Assembly (NCBI RefSeq): GCF_027172205.1
Contig: NC_070614.1
Span: 47,742,001 to 47,806,000, forward strand
Length of the DNA stretch: 64,000 nucleotides
DNA from: Podarcis raffonei
Taxonomy: Eukaryota > Chordata > Lepidosauria > Squamata > Lacertidae
Reading direction: 5' to 3'
Part shown: piece after piece, positions 1 to 11,073 of the stretch
How the letters are laid out: every line of letters starts with the position of its first letter
Position numbering within the stretch: the first letter of the stretch is position 1
The notes under the pieces: generated by a model
Database searches by the model: none
Told to the model about the DNA's origin: nothing
What the model saw: the letters and a program-made list of their open reading frames with translations, nothing else
Translations under genes and position numbers: made by a program

Positions 1-3000
1 TGATCAGGGAAAAAGAAAGAGCAAAGGAGGCCAAGCTGATCCCAAAAGATTCATCATAAGAAAGAAAGCTTATTCTTTTTTGGTTGCACCCATTTTTCTT
101 CTGGTTTGGATACTGATTTGCTGGGCATCTGATGCAGTCATCCATATCTGAGAAACATATGGTCATATAGCATAATGTGAATTACTCTTTGAGTTATCTG
201 CTGAATTTATCCTGTTTGAGTTTAAACAATATTAAGCTGCTTTGCCATGCATGGCGGGCTTTCTCTTACACCACTGATACAGTTGTGGGGCAGAGAATTG
301 GGCACAAGTTGGCGCTTTTTGTTGCTGTCAGGGGACAAGGCACATGACAGAGCACAGAATGAAAGCATGCCCCTAGTTGAGATGAGGCTGCCCTTTCTTA
401 AGAGCAGCCCATGGTTGCTTTCATATTGTATCACAGTGTGGTATGCTGGCCTGACAGCCACAGACAGAAAGTCTCTACAGAGGGTGGTGAATACAGCACA
501 TGATATCATGGGCTGTCCCTTGAGCCTGTTAGATGACAACCCAAGGGATCATTGCCTTAGGAGAGTGAGAAAAATTCTTAGGGATGACTCACACCCCGGT
601 CATCACCTCTTTAATCTTCTACCCTCGGGCAGGAGATATAGAAGTATAATCAGCCGTAACAACAGGCTAAAAAATAGCTTCTATCCATGGGCTGTTAGGC
701 TGTTGAGCAGGAAATAACAAAGGAAAATTGACTTGCGAGGTGGTGTGTCGTTCAATAAGAGACTGAGTGTTTGGGGGTGGGGAGGGAGGCTTGTTTAATT
801 TCATTGTACACAGGTTGTACAATGACAATAAAGGTATTATATTATTATTATTATTATTAGTGAGATCTGTGATACCTGTCCCGTGGCACACCACTCTCCA
901 ATGCTGGTCAACTCCTAAGGGTAATGGGTGCATCTCAACCACTGAGTGGAATTTGAATAGCAGGTGCTCACTGAAATGATAACCTTCTCTTCACCCTACT
1001 CCTTTCCCAAACCTGCTTACCTGAGGCATAATAAATGTCTGACCAAATTTCACCTAGCATAGTTGTCATACTAACATTCCAGTCATACTAACAAGTCACA
1101 AACTTGCAACTTGCAGATGATTGTACTTCTAGAGATGCATTTAACAATACATTTGAAATGAGTGGGGAACACTTTCAAATCTATGTGCATTGTATTGCAC
1201 CAGACTTATTGGTTTTTAAATGCTTTCTTCAGAGGTTGCTGGAAAACAGCAGAAAAATATGAACACACCACTCCAAGTAGGATAGTGCAGATACATGCAA
1301 AAATGTAGTAATTAAATTATTTTAAATAGATCTGACACAATAAAGTGTCCTTTACCATTCTGGTTTGACATCTTCCCTTCTGGACATAGCGTACAATCGT
1401 AGCAGCAAAATTTCTGCCCTTCCTTCCTGTTCTTCTGATTACCAGGCCGGCAGTAGTCATTACACACAGAAATGGGTGTCATCTATCCATACACAGGAAA
1501 TAATTTCATAAGGGAGGCTTCTTTCTTAAAAAATGTTCAGTCACTGCACTTCAAATAAGAAAGTAAACCTCTCCCAACCACCCCCCTCCTCCCCCCCCCC
1601 AAAGCCTTAGAAGCTGCTTCATATAAATCACAGCCATTGGCCCATTCTTTGTTAGTAAACCAGAAAAAGAGGCAAGAGAAAATACATGGACTAAGCTAGG
1701 ACCACTTTATTAGTTGTAAGTTTAAGAATTTAGAAATAGCAAAGGGCAGGCATAGGCAAACTCTGCCCTCCAGATGTTTTGAGACTACAATTCCCATCAT
1801 CCCTGACCACTGATCCTGTTAGCTAGGGATGGTGGGAGTTGTAGCCCCAAAACATCTGGAGGGCAGAGTTTGCCTATGCCTGGCAAAGGGGAAAGCCCAT
1901 GCATAAAGAAATCTTTAGATCTTCTATCAGGCTCCTAAACCTGCCATGATTAACCGAGGTCTTTCTGATTCACACAGCCTTTGAGACACACAGCTCTAAG
2001 TTAGCAACGCATGTTAATTTCAAAAGTCACCCTTACCCTGCCACATGTTTCAGAGAGCGCAGTGACAAGTCTCTAGAATCAGAATTCACAAGGAACTCAA
2101 CATCTTTGCCAACCTCTTTCCTTTTCTGCACCCACCTGCCAAGTGACCAGAAAGCCAATTCAAGTAATGTGTAATTGCACCTATTTGGCACTGCTGGGTA
2201 GGTGTATGAAACAGGTGGAAAAGGTCACTTAGCCCAACAGTCAATCACAACAGAGAAAAATGGTGCTTATCTGGCGAGTACCTTGCCTCAAAGGAATGCC
2301 CAGTTTCCATACCTGGTTAAAGGCTTTGTTCCATATAATCAGGTCCTCATGAATGGTGAATTCTTTTCTGTTGAGAGCGTTGGGATCCACCCATCCAATC
2401 TTCACTCGAAGGAAAGACTTGTTTGGGAAGGTGACCAAGTTCATGATGTCAAATCCACCTCCCATTTCTCTCTTATTATTAAAGAACATTGTTTCTCCAG
2501 CTGAGTTGTTGAATGAAATTTCATTAAGAAAACGGTGTAACTAAATGAAAGGGAAAAGAGAGATGAAGGGGAAACTACATAATGGAGATATTGAACAAAA
2601 TGTCATTATTTACAACAACTTTCTTTATCAGCATTATTTAGCTATAATTATGTAGCTTTACAGTACATAGACCAAGTGTGAAAAATCAGTTGTCTTGGCA
2701 GAATTGATGCAAAAATTGTTATGCGCATGCACACACACACACACACCAAATATATGAAGGAAATATGAAAGCATAAAGCTTTGTTTGTATGTGGCAAAAA
2801 ATACTACTACTTTTGTACTTAGTGTTTCAGTGAAAGAATCATATGTTTGTTGCTCTTTGTTTGCAAAGCATTACCTGCCAAGGCTGCACATCCTGAAGTT
2901 TTAATCTTTCACTCCTCTCCATTGTTCTCTGCTTGGATCTAGGTGAGTAAGTGTTATGCAAGGCATGAGCCACAGTGTAAACAGCATTGTAGATACTGTA

Positions 3001-6000
3001 GCTATGGCCAGATATCTCCATTTCAAACAGAGCCCCTGGAAGACTGTCCAAGCTCTCCTCTCCAGTACACAGTTCTTTGGGCTCCACTACCACATGGGGA
3101 TTTGGAAATATACAGTCAAATACTTGCTCCCAGAAGTCCTTGAAAAAGCCATCTCCCTGGCTCCAGGAAGGCTTGATCCTCTGAAGAAATTCACTGAACT
3201 TTAGAAGATTTTGTGAATGAATTGTGAAGGATATGGCACCATGGAAGACCTGAAAATCCCAGAATCTAAAAAGTCCTATTGCTATGAAATCAGTATGTGC
3301 TGTCAAGATCCACACCCTTTTTAATGATGTGTCTATCTTATTTGTTGGATCTTGCAAAAATAGAATGGCTCTAAGCCATATGATTGTGAGAGATTCTCCA
3401 TAGACGATAAATGTAGTGACTTTATTATCTGTGACCAGTACATACATATTTAAGGCTATGTCATGTGTTTCATCCAGGTTATCAAGATGGATTTGATGTG
3501 GGATTCTTTGTGTGAAGGCTGAGCAGATTCCATTTTGGGAAAGCAGAGGTTCCATGGTCTGCAAGAAATTTTGTCCACTGTCATCGTCCATAGTAAATAG
3601 ACCAACCCATGTCCATTCAAAATGCTTAAGTAATCTGACAATTCCTATGTATTGTTGGGCTTCATTTGGCACCATTCGGTAGAATGAAGGGATCCGACTT
3701 GTATCTCTTACCTCCTCAGTGTAAAATGAACCATATGCAAGCTGAAAGAAATTACAAGGATATTACAGAGCTACACTGGAAGCTTTCTTCCTGAACATGT
3801 GCCTCTTTCATTAAAACATCACCACCAACAAAATGTTTAAGCAATTTGTAATTTCCATTAAAGTTCAATTCAACAACTTTTTCAATTAAACATTTCCACA
3901 GGTTGGGACGCGGGTGGCACTGTGGTCTAAACCACTGAGCCTAGGGCTTGCCGATCTGAAGGTCGGTGGTTTGAATCTCTGCAACAGGGTGAGCTCCCAT
4001 TGCTTGGTCCCTGCTCCTGCCAACCTAGCAGTTCGAAAGCACATCAAAGTACAAGTAGATAAATAGGTACCACTGTGGCGGGAAGGTAAGCGGCGTTTCC
4101 GTGCACTGATCTGGTTTTGCCAGAAGCGGCGTAGCCATGCTGGCCACATGACCCAGAAAAACTGTCTGCGGACAAACTCCCACTCCCTCGGCCAGTAAAG
4201 CGAGTTGAGCGCCGCAACCCCAGAGTCGTCAGTGACTGGACTTAATGCTCAGGGGTCCCTTTACCTTTACAGTTATGCAAATATTTTTTACATTAAAAAT
4301 CCAACAATTATATTACAGCCTTTCTGGGAAGTTGCCTTTGACTTTTGATGAAGAACAAAACTGCAGCAATAGCAAAGCCATAACGGTCCCTGGAAAGGAC
4401 ACAACTGTTTAATATGCAATCTTAAAAGGAGTGGAACTACTATGGGATCTTCGGGTTGTCAGTGGAGGGGTAGAATCTCAGGTGCAGGTCACATTGTGCT
4501 CCTTTTTTGGAAGTCTGTCTACTTTTGGTCTCCACTGTGCACTCAGATATCACCTTTGGCTCCTAGAAACTGTCAACCATACCCTAGGAAACAGCTTTGA
4601 CCAGCTGGCTAAACCAGAGGAGGGCAGTCAATGGATTTCACACCCTTGGTGAGTTATGGGCTTCCCCTGCATGCGGTGGATTGAGTGGATGTGACAAAGA
4701 GTGGGTCCAAAAGTCAAGAAGGCAGTTACTGCACATGCTGTAGTGGGAAATGAGGGGTTTGAGCACCTGGAAAGGTAGTCTATCTAGGAGAAGGAAAAAC
4801 TCTGATCCTAAATCTCTGCCACCTTGTGGGATATTTCAGGAGAAGAAAATCTTCAGCCGTAAACCATACACAAATCCAGAGTAGAGTCCGTAAGTCAGTT
4901 GGATGTTGCCTTGTACGCCTCCTTCTGGCAATGCCTGCAGCTAAGCAGGTGCCAAATCTATTTTCCTATGGACTACATCAGCGAAGCAAAAGGGGGGGGG
5001 GATCCTACCTGTGGAATCTTATAAAGGCCTATGATGTCTCTCATATGGAAGGAGGTATCATAGCTAATTCCCCCGATGATGGCTATGAGGTTTTTCTGGG
5101 TGTCACATTTATAGTTGGGGACAAATCTATGGGATTTGAAGAGTAGGTCAATAGTGCTTCGATAGGTCATCCTTGCATCATGATAGCTGTCATGGATGTG
5201 GAAGCCCAGCGTGATGTTGGGTAAGATCTTGGCGTTCTCATTAATCTCTTTCACAGCAAATGCCAAGGCAAGTATGTGCTGGTAGCATTTTGTCATCATA
5301 CTGCAAATGGAGTTAATTAATTTATAGTATCAAAGGAAAATTCTATAATGAAGGAAATCAACATACCAAATATTATGCATTTCTCCCTGAATCTGCTTGG
5401 GATTTAAATGCTATTTGTTTATTCTTAATCAATGGTTTCAAGCTAAATAGCATGCAGATCAGGAAAATGTAGGATTCATCAGGACATTTGCATGCTGCAT
5501 AGTATTTTGACACACCCACCCACTCTTAACTCTTCCTTGATCTTTTCATCTCAGTTGATTTAAGAATTGTGTGAATCTATCCCTCACATATTTCCCCTTA
5601 GGTAGGTGATCACTTTCCATACCTGGCATCTCCAGGAAGGTTTAGACCCTTGTGTAATCCTGGCATTCAACACTGATGATGTTGAGCTATATGGACATTT
5701 GGGGGGACTGGGTGTAAGGCAGCGTCTAATGTTCATTTTTATGGCTACCCTTAAAGTTTCTTAAAAGTTATGTCACAGTGGAATCAAGGAGATGAGTAAT
5801 TACAATGGCTTTAGAAGTTCCACTAATTTTAATGGGAACTCATTTGACTTAATTTCCAGGGAAGACCTACGCATTTCTATGCAGAATATTGTCCTATAAT
5901 GTTCAGTGGGTTTAACTCTCAGGTAAGTCTTCTGAGAATTGAATTCTTAACATTTATTTATTTACATTCTGCTTTATTCCCTATAAAGATACCAGAAAAT

Positions 6001-6586
6001 TGCTTTGTTTTATGTTTAAGATGAAAGTTAGCCTATGCTTTTTTAAAAACAAGAAACAGCAAACCAGCAGGAAAGAAGAGAGGAAAGAGAGAGACACCTT
6101 TGGATTATTTCATATGTTGTAAAAAAGTTCTGCCAGTAAAGGTTTAAATAACATGTTCAAAGGTCTGGACAATTTATCATTTCCACAGTAGTCAGTTTTT
6201 ATGCTTCCAGACACTTCAAACTGTGCAATATTTAATATTTGCAACAAAACCTAGGGATCACAATATAGAATACATGAAGTAAATGAGAAAGGGGACACTC
6301 CCTTCTCTAAGGTTTCAATTCTAAAAGGCAGGGCACATAGAGAAAGGATGCAGAGAGGGAAATACTCTTACTGTGGAACCTGGAACAGATTTTGTGAAGG
6401 GTGCTCTTTGAAGAAAACTTCGTAGAATACATAAATCAGCTGAGAAGCAATTCCACCAATGATGAGGCCACCAGGCTGATACCACTCATGTGGAACAGGA
6501 AAAGGATCACTTGGAGGGCAGCTCAAAGTAATTTCTTTGCACTCAACAGGGGACATCAGAAACATAAAAACCAAGACCCACAACAT
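1..6586 (-). CDS. V2R-A: vomeronasal type-2 receptor, 3' end beyond left edge
   Basis: Class C chemosensory receptor of vomeronasal neurons. Exons in transcript order: 6586-6372 (signal peptide), 5300-5009, 3741-2875, 2540-2313, 1482-1356, then 147-1 of the membrane exon, which leaves the window. All joins are GT/AG and about 625 codons stay open. Visible domains: hydrophobic leader MLWVLVFMFLMSPVEC, Venus-flytrap ligand domain over exons 1-4 ([35 protein letters not shown]), cysteine-rich exon ([15 protein letters not shown]), and a membrane-exon start CIRCPANQYPNQKKNGC. Exon 3 is 867 bases, one codon longer than in B, C, D and F. This is the most divergent ligand domain in the window. The membrane-exon start shares MDDC and SFLSYDE with gene F. 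Introns hold an L2-like LINE end, a hAT MITE, an ACA-like SINE and about 650 bases (4330-4980) that I could not assign. The completeness of the missing end cannot be judged. Confidence 0.9.
395..860 (+). mobile_element. LINE 3' end, L2-like, in V2R-A intron 5
   Basis: The plus strand encodes the C-terminal tail typical of fish and reptile L2-type reverse-transcriptase proteins (ITVWYAGLTATDRKSLQ, SGRRYRSI, LKNSFYPWAVRLL). A non-coding end with TTGTACAATGACAATAAAG and a short ATT repeat follows. It is 5'-truncated and has no intact enzyme domain. The exact family is uncertain. The open frame reaches back to 247, but the part before about 395 has no recognisable LINE sequence. Confidence 0.7.
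1747..1882. mobile_element. Palindromic hAT-type MITE with 8-base target duplication
   Basis: A 136-base element whose two halves are near-perfect reverse complements. It starts CAGGCATAGGCAAACTCTGC and ends with the complement. The 8-base direct repeat GCAAAGGG flanks it exactly (1739-1746 and 1883-1890), which is the target-site length made by hAT transposases. It has no coding capacity and sits in intron 4 of V2R-A. Confidence 0.88.
2730..2746. repeat. AC dinucleotide microsatellite
   Basis: A run of AC units in the V2R-A intron between exons 3 and 4, preceded by ATGCGCATGC. Confidence 0.8.
3904..4270 (+). mobile_element. tRNA-derived SINE (ACA-like, squamate)
   Basis: The head has tRNA-like A and B boxes (GTGGTCTAAACCACTGAGCC; GGTTTGAATCTC). 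A long tRNA-unrelated body with AAGTACAAGTAGATAAATAG and GCTGGCCACATGACCC follows. It ends in CTTTACCTTTAC repeats. It lies in intron 2 of V2R-A and is clearly related to the copy at 18338-18721. The family name is from memory of squamate repeats. Confidence 0.8.
4271..4972. other. Unassigned part of V2R-A intron 2
   Basis: Between the SINE and exon 2. Parts such as 4430-4740 read like old repeat sequence, but I do not recognise the family. The open frame at 4431-4652 has no familiar motif and I do not treat it as a gene. Confidence 0.4.
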
Positions 6587-7214
6587 CCTGCTTCACTAGA
6601 AATGCAGACCTGCCTGTCACTATCAGGTTCCTGGCTTGAGCTACCTACTATGAGTGATACCTGTATTTCGCAACACTTTTCTAGAAGATAGTTCTGTGAG
6701 CTGGTTTTGAGAATCAAAAATTACAAACAAATGTATTTCATAGTAGATAAAATTGTCAACAATCTGAATTCAAGGCTGGTCAATAAAATGGGGGTGGGAG
6801 TCAGAAATGAAACTGATGAAGAGTTTCCTGTCTCTTGCCCCTATTCACAGCTATCCATAGAACATGTCATAATTTATAAAAGAGTTGCTTTTTGACTTTG
6901 TTAGTGCCTACTAAAAACCTCTCTGGCTTTGATTATGTGAACTAATTATGGTGATTTGGATGATTGCAGGGAGAGATAATAACTTTCTTAGATGTTCTTT
7001 TCTCCCCTTCCTCAGAGAGCCACTTTTGGGTGTTTGTTACCTCTGCTCCTTTGTGGCACAACCAATCCCAATTGGCTTTCAGTTTTCCCATGTGAGTCAA
7101 TGCCAATCAGAGTGAAGTTGTTTTCTTTGGGCTAGCAAAGCACCAAATCCTAATACAACACTTTTAGCCCAACCCAAGCAGTTAATATTTCTCTACACAA
7201 TAAAAAAGGCTTGT
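6587..7214. other. V2R-A 5' flank
   Basis: Apart from the conserved block, this holds weak similarity to the 5' flanks of genes B-F (for example ACAGCTATCCATAGAACATG). No exon and no clear TATA box were found. Confidence 0.4.
6937..6970 (-). promoter_or_regulatory. Conserved upstream block of V2R-A (weak copy)
   Basis: Plus-strand text GTGATTTGGATGATTGCAGG, about 350-380 bases before the ATG. It matches the block upstream of genes B to F but is the most diverged copy. Confidence 0.35.
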
Positions 7215-7700
7215 CCAGAAGAGTCCAGTCATTCATATTTGAAAAAGATATGGTCATGTTGTCGGCATCTGGGGGTCAAACGGCCAACTGGCTAGCCCCC
7301 AGCTGGATCGTCTCCTTCCAGATGTCATGCTGAGAAGATCCTTTGACCTCTGGTGCGACATAAATCAGTGACCCAAGTCTGCTGAGATGGGCACAGTTTA
7401 TTTAGCAAAGCAAACTGTGCAATGAAAGAGGCTTGAGGCTTGTGGAGACATACTATAAACTACAGATTTATTAAACATAAATCAGGACAAAGAAACATGT
7501 CGTCTCTCTTTGCCGTCTCTTCCGAGAGAGAGAGAAAAGCAAAAGCAATACAACACAGCGGAAGTTCCACTTACGCCAGCAAACAGTGCTGGAATGTAAA
7601 CAGACATGTGACATGTAACAATCCCACGTCTGTAACTAAAGGTAGAATGGAAATGTCCCAAGACGTATAGCATTATGTGAATTACTCTTTGAGCTGAGCT
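7215..7700 (-). pseudogene. Relic of a V2R membrane-exon start and adjacent intron, split by an insert
   Basis: Plus-strand 7215-7256 (CCAGTCATTCATATTTGAAA, then ATATGGTCAT) aligns with the start of the V2R-A membrane exon and its splice acceptor at 130-165. The matching intron continues at 7666 (TATAGCATTATGTGAATTAC) as at 166-190. The pieces are separated by about 410 bases of LTR-like sequence. So a dead V2R gene once lay between A and B. Confidence 0.55.
7257..7665 (-). mobile_element. Solo-LTR-like fossil inside a V2R relic
   Basis: An insertion of about 410 bases whose limits are set by V2R intron homology on both sides. It begins TGTTGTCGGC on the plus strand. Read on the minus strand it has AATAAA-type signals (TTTAATAAATC, CTAAATAAACTG), consistent with an LTR. 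No internal coding part is present. The family is not determined. It looks old and single. Confidence 0.4.
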
Positions 7701-7897
7701 GTCCACTTCTTTGCCATCCCCCATTACATGGAGAATAGAGGATGGAGGGTGAATCTGGAAATGTATCTGCAATGTTCAGCCTTTCCAGATGTTCCAGTTC
7801 CCTGAAGAGTCATGACATTCCCCACTAACATTTCTATAGGTGTGCAAATCAGTGGAAGCTGCAAACTCTACTACTGGCATATGTTCTTTTTTATATA

Positions 7898-8130
7898 CAG
7901 TGGTACCTCTGGTTACATATGCTTCAGGTTACATATGCTTCAGGTTACAGACTCCGCCAACCCAGAAATAGTACCTTGGGTTAAGATCTGTGCTTCAGGA
8001 TGAGCACTGAAATCACACAGCTGCGGCACGGCGGCAGCGGGAGGCCCTATTAGCTAAAGTGGTGCTTCAGGTTAAGAACAGTTTCAGGTTAAGAACAGAC
8101 CTCCAGATCGAATTAAGTACTTAACCACTG
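7898..8130 (+). mobile_element. Tigger-like MITE, copy 1
   Basis: 233 bases with terminal inverted repeats CAGTGGTACCTC and TTAACCACTG, flanked by TA on both sides (7896-7897, 8131-8132). Internal text such as AACCCAGAAATAGTACCT is shared with four other copies in the window. TA targets and this terminal repeat fit the Tc1/mariner-pogo group. Confidence 0.78.
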
Positions 8131-9200
8131 TATAAATGTGCTTATCTGTTTAAGTAAAAGTATGAACTTCCTTGAAAAACAAAATTAGCAAGTGTACTGA
8201 TCCAAGTCGATGAGGAGCCAGCGTCACAAGCTTCCTGAACTTACATTAAAGTCCAGGGAGGTGCATCAAATTGTGATAAGGAGGCACAGAAGAAATATTT
8301 GATAAAAGAAAAACACTCTTTCCAATGTCAGCAATCTCACAACCCAGAGCTAAATTCAACTGTCTACCACCCCCAGTGAAACATCAAAGCAGCATGAAAA
8401 TGAGGTAGTAAGATATAATACTGAATCACAGGAGAAGAAAGCTTGGAAAAATTGGAGGATAAAGTTTGGCACAGCATTGGTAGTATCCACCATGTTACTT
8501 AGATAAAAAAAATAAATTCATCTTCATTTCCACTTTTGTCCTCCCCAATTTCTCTAATGCAGAGGAATTGCAAATACAGTTTGTGCAAAGAAAACCATAA
8601 ATAAAAAGTTTGTTTCTGTACTCTTTTAGAAAACAGAAAGCATTTTTATTTTATTTTTAATAAAGAAGATAAGCCATTTTTCCTGTCTACAAGCTTACTA
8701 GAAGATGACTCAGGAGGTGACCGAAACTGAGTCTCTCAGGTGTGAATAAACATGATTTATTGTCAATTATTTAAATGATTTATTGTGAGCTGGCACAATA
8801 TTTTTTTTAATTCAGGCCAAGCAGTATTATTATCAAAGTTCAAGGACAAAATCCAGGCAGGCAAAACCTCAGGATATGAAGCAGAGCCAGTGAGGAATAC
8901 AACCTGGGAAGACTTCTGAGGGCCTGGAAGAGACATTCGGAGGGCATAGAGCCCCTTTGACTGAAGTTCCCTCTCTCCCATTGTATTGAAACCATTTATC
9001 AGGCACCTACTAACACATTCATATAAGAAGTCCTTAATATATTGAGACCGGTTTACTTTAGGGATTGCTTTAACTCACACGTGCCAGTCCAATAACTTCC
9101 ATGTAAAGAACTTAAGCTTCTTCCAGTGCCTGCGGTGTCTGTTATGCATGTTTAAAAAGTTTTAAAATACATAAATAAATGTGGCAGCACCTTTGGAACT
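8131..9200. other. A-B spacer, partly V2R intron-1 relic and duplicated flank
   Basis: About 8390-8730 resembles V2R intron-1 sequence (compare 48870-49090 in gene E: CCTGTCT-AAGCT and an A/T-rich run with TTGCAAATACA), so it is probably another scrap of the dead gene. From about 8810 the text matches the 3' flank of V2R-C starting near 20260. The short minus frame at 8763-8981 belongs to this duplicated non-coding flank. Confidence 0.45.
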
Positions 9201-10251
9201 CTCACTTGTGGGGTGCCTCCAGGTTCTGTCCTCTCCCCCATGCTTTTCAACATTTACATGCAGCCACTGGGAGAGATCATCAGGAGGTTTGGGCTGGGTG
9301 TTCATCAGTATGCGGATGATACCCAGCTCTACCTCTCTTTTAAATCAGAACCAGTGAAGGCGGTGAAGGTCCTGTGTGAGTGCCTGGAGGCGGTTGGAGG
9401 ATGGATGGCGGCTAACAGATTGAGGTTGAATCCTGACAAGACAGAAGTACTGTTTTTGGGGGACAGGAGGCGGGCAGGTGTGGAGGATTCCCTGGTCCTG
9501 AATGGGGTAACTGTGCCCCTGAAGGACCAGGTGCGCAGCCTGGGAGTCATTTTGGACTCACAGCTGTCCATGGAGGCACAGGTCAAATCTGTATCCAGGG
9601 CAGCTGTTTACCAGCTCCATCTGGTACGTATCTGCCTGCAGACTGTCTCGCCAGAGTGGTGCATGCTCTGGTTATCTTCCGCTTGGACTACTGCAATGCG
9701 CTCTACGTGGGGCTACCTTTGAAGGTGACCCGGAAACTACAACTAATCCAGAATGCGGCAGCTAGACTGGTGACTGGGAGCGGCCGCCGAGACCATATAA
9801 CACCGGTCTTGAAAGACCTACATTGGCTCCCAGTACGTTTCCGAGCGCAATTCAAAGTGTTGGTGCTGACCTTTAAAGCCCTAAACGGCCTCGGTCCAGT
9901 ATATCTGAAGGAGCGTCTCCTCCCCCATCGTTCTGCCCGGACACTGAGGTCCTGCGCTGAGGGCCTTCTGGCAGTTCCCTCACTGCGAGAGGCCAAGTTA
10001 CAGGGAACCAGGCAGAGGGCCTTCTTGGTAGTGGCGTCCGCCCTGTGGAACGCCCTCCCATCAGATGTCAAAGCGATAAACAACTACCTGACATTCAGAA
10101 GACATCTGAAGGCAGCCCTGTTCAGGGAAGTTTTTAATATGTGACATTTTAGTGTATTTTTCATCTTTGTTGGAAGCCACCCAGAGTGGCTGGGGAAACC
10201 CAGCCAGATGGGCGGGGTACAAATAATAAATTATTATTATTATTATTATTA
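9201..10251 (+). mobile_element. CR1/L3-like LINE, 5'-truncated, private to V2R-B flank
   Basis: Encodes the reverse-transcriptase palm with the catalytic motif in YADDTQLYLSF, then the C-terminal thumb region (RLDYCNALYVGLP, ALWNALPSD, HLKAALFREVF). It ends with GCCACCCAGAGTGGCTGGGG and an ATT tail. The frame changes near 9625-9655 with loss of some residues, so it is dead. The 5' part is missing. The sister flank of V2R-C has the empty site at 20650/20651. Confidence 0.85.
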
Positions 10252-11073
10252 CTATTAACTTTAGGCGTTCACAATACTTTAACTCTTTTAGATGCCTGAT
10301 GATTTTTTTTTTTCTTTTTGTGGGCCCATCCAAACAGTTGATTTGTTCTGTTCTGTTCCATATTAGTCAGCAAGGTATTTGAGGTTCAAGGAAGACTCTC
10401 AGAACTTTAATTTTAGTTAACATGTTTCTTTATTTAAGGAAATATAATTTGAAATTAAAGAACAGAGTAATATAAGGTAAATCAGTCCCATATAAGAGAA
10501 TAGGAAGTAATTCAAAGTTATCAAAGCCACCATTCATTCCACACTTTCCAATACATTTCTCTATTGCTTCCCTACCCACAAAACTCCATTTTTATTCATA
10601 TGTTTCTTGCTTTAAGGCAGGAGTCAGTAACATTTCCCCACAGTTGGCCAGACTGATCATTTTCCCATGCCTTGAGGGCCAATGTTTGGTACTTGAAAGG
10701 GGCCATCAACCCGTCTGTCACTGGGTGTCAGAAGGCAATGAGTCTTTTAAACAGACAGCTACAAAGAGGCTTGATCAATGATGTGGAAGCAGTTTCTCTA
10801 TCAAAAACCAAGCTCCCCTCCCCCTGCATCCATTTTATTAGCACTTTAATGGAAACTACCACCCTCCCTCCGCCCGGAAAGTTGTTCCTCGCTCCTGAGC
10901 TCCTGAGCTAAGGTGACAGAGCATTTTAATCTGCTATAATTTCACAACACTAAACTTTCCAAAATTGATCCCACCAAAGAGTATCACACCAAAGGAGGTA
11001 CTCAAAGCAACCATTTTTATACTAAAATCCCTTATGTGTAACAATAGAAGAGAAAGAAGAAGGAAGATTGAAT
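10252..11073. other. 3' flank of V2R-B (duplicated block)
   Basis: Aligns almost base for base with 20651-21464 downstream of V2R-C, and more loosely with parts of 29460-30966 and 42060-43650. It contains no gene. The plus frame at 10672-10911 is repeated in C only because the DNA is duplicated. The V2R 3' untranslated region should begin just left of 11074, and AT-rich text near 10960-11050 could hold the poly(A) site. Confidence 0.5.

Noticed and set aside
8763-8981. Repeated short minus-strand frame (also 20256-20471) as a small conserved gene
   Set aside because: The two copies sit in duplicated 3' flank DNA and show no coding-type conservation. The related spacer near 50780 has no such frame.
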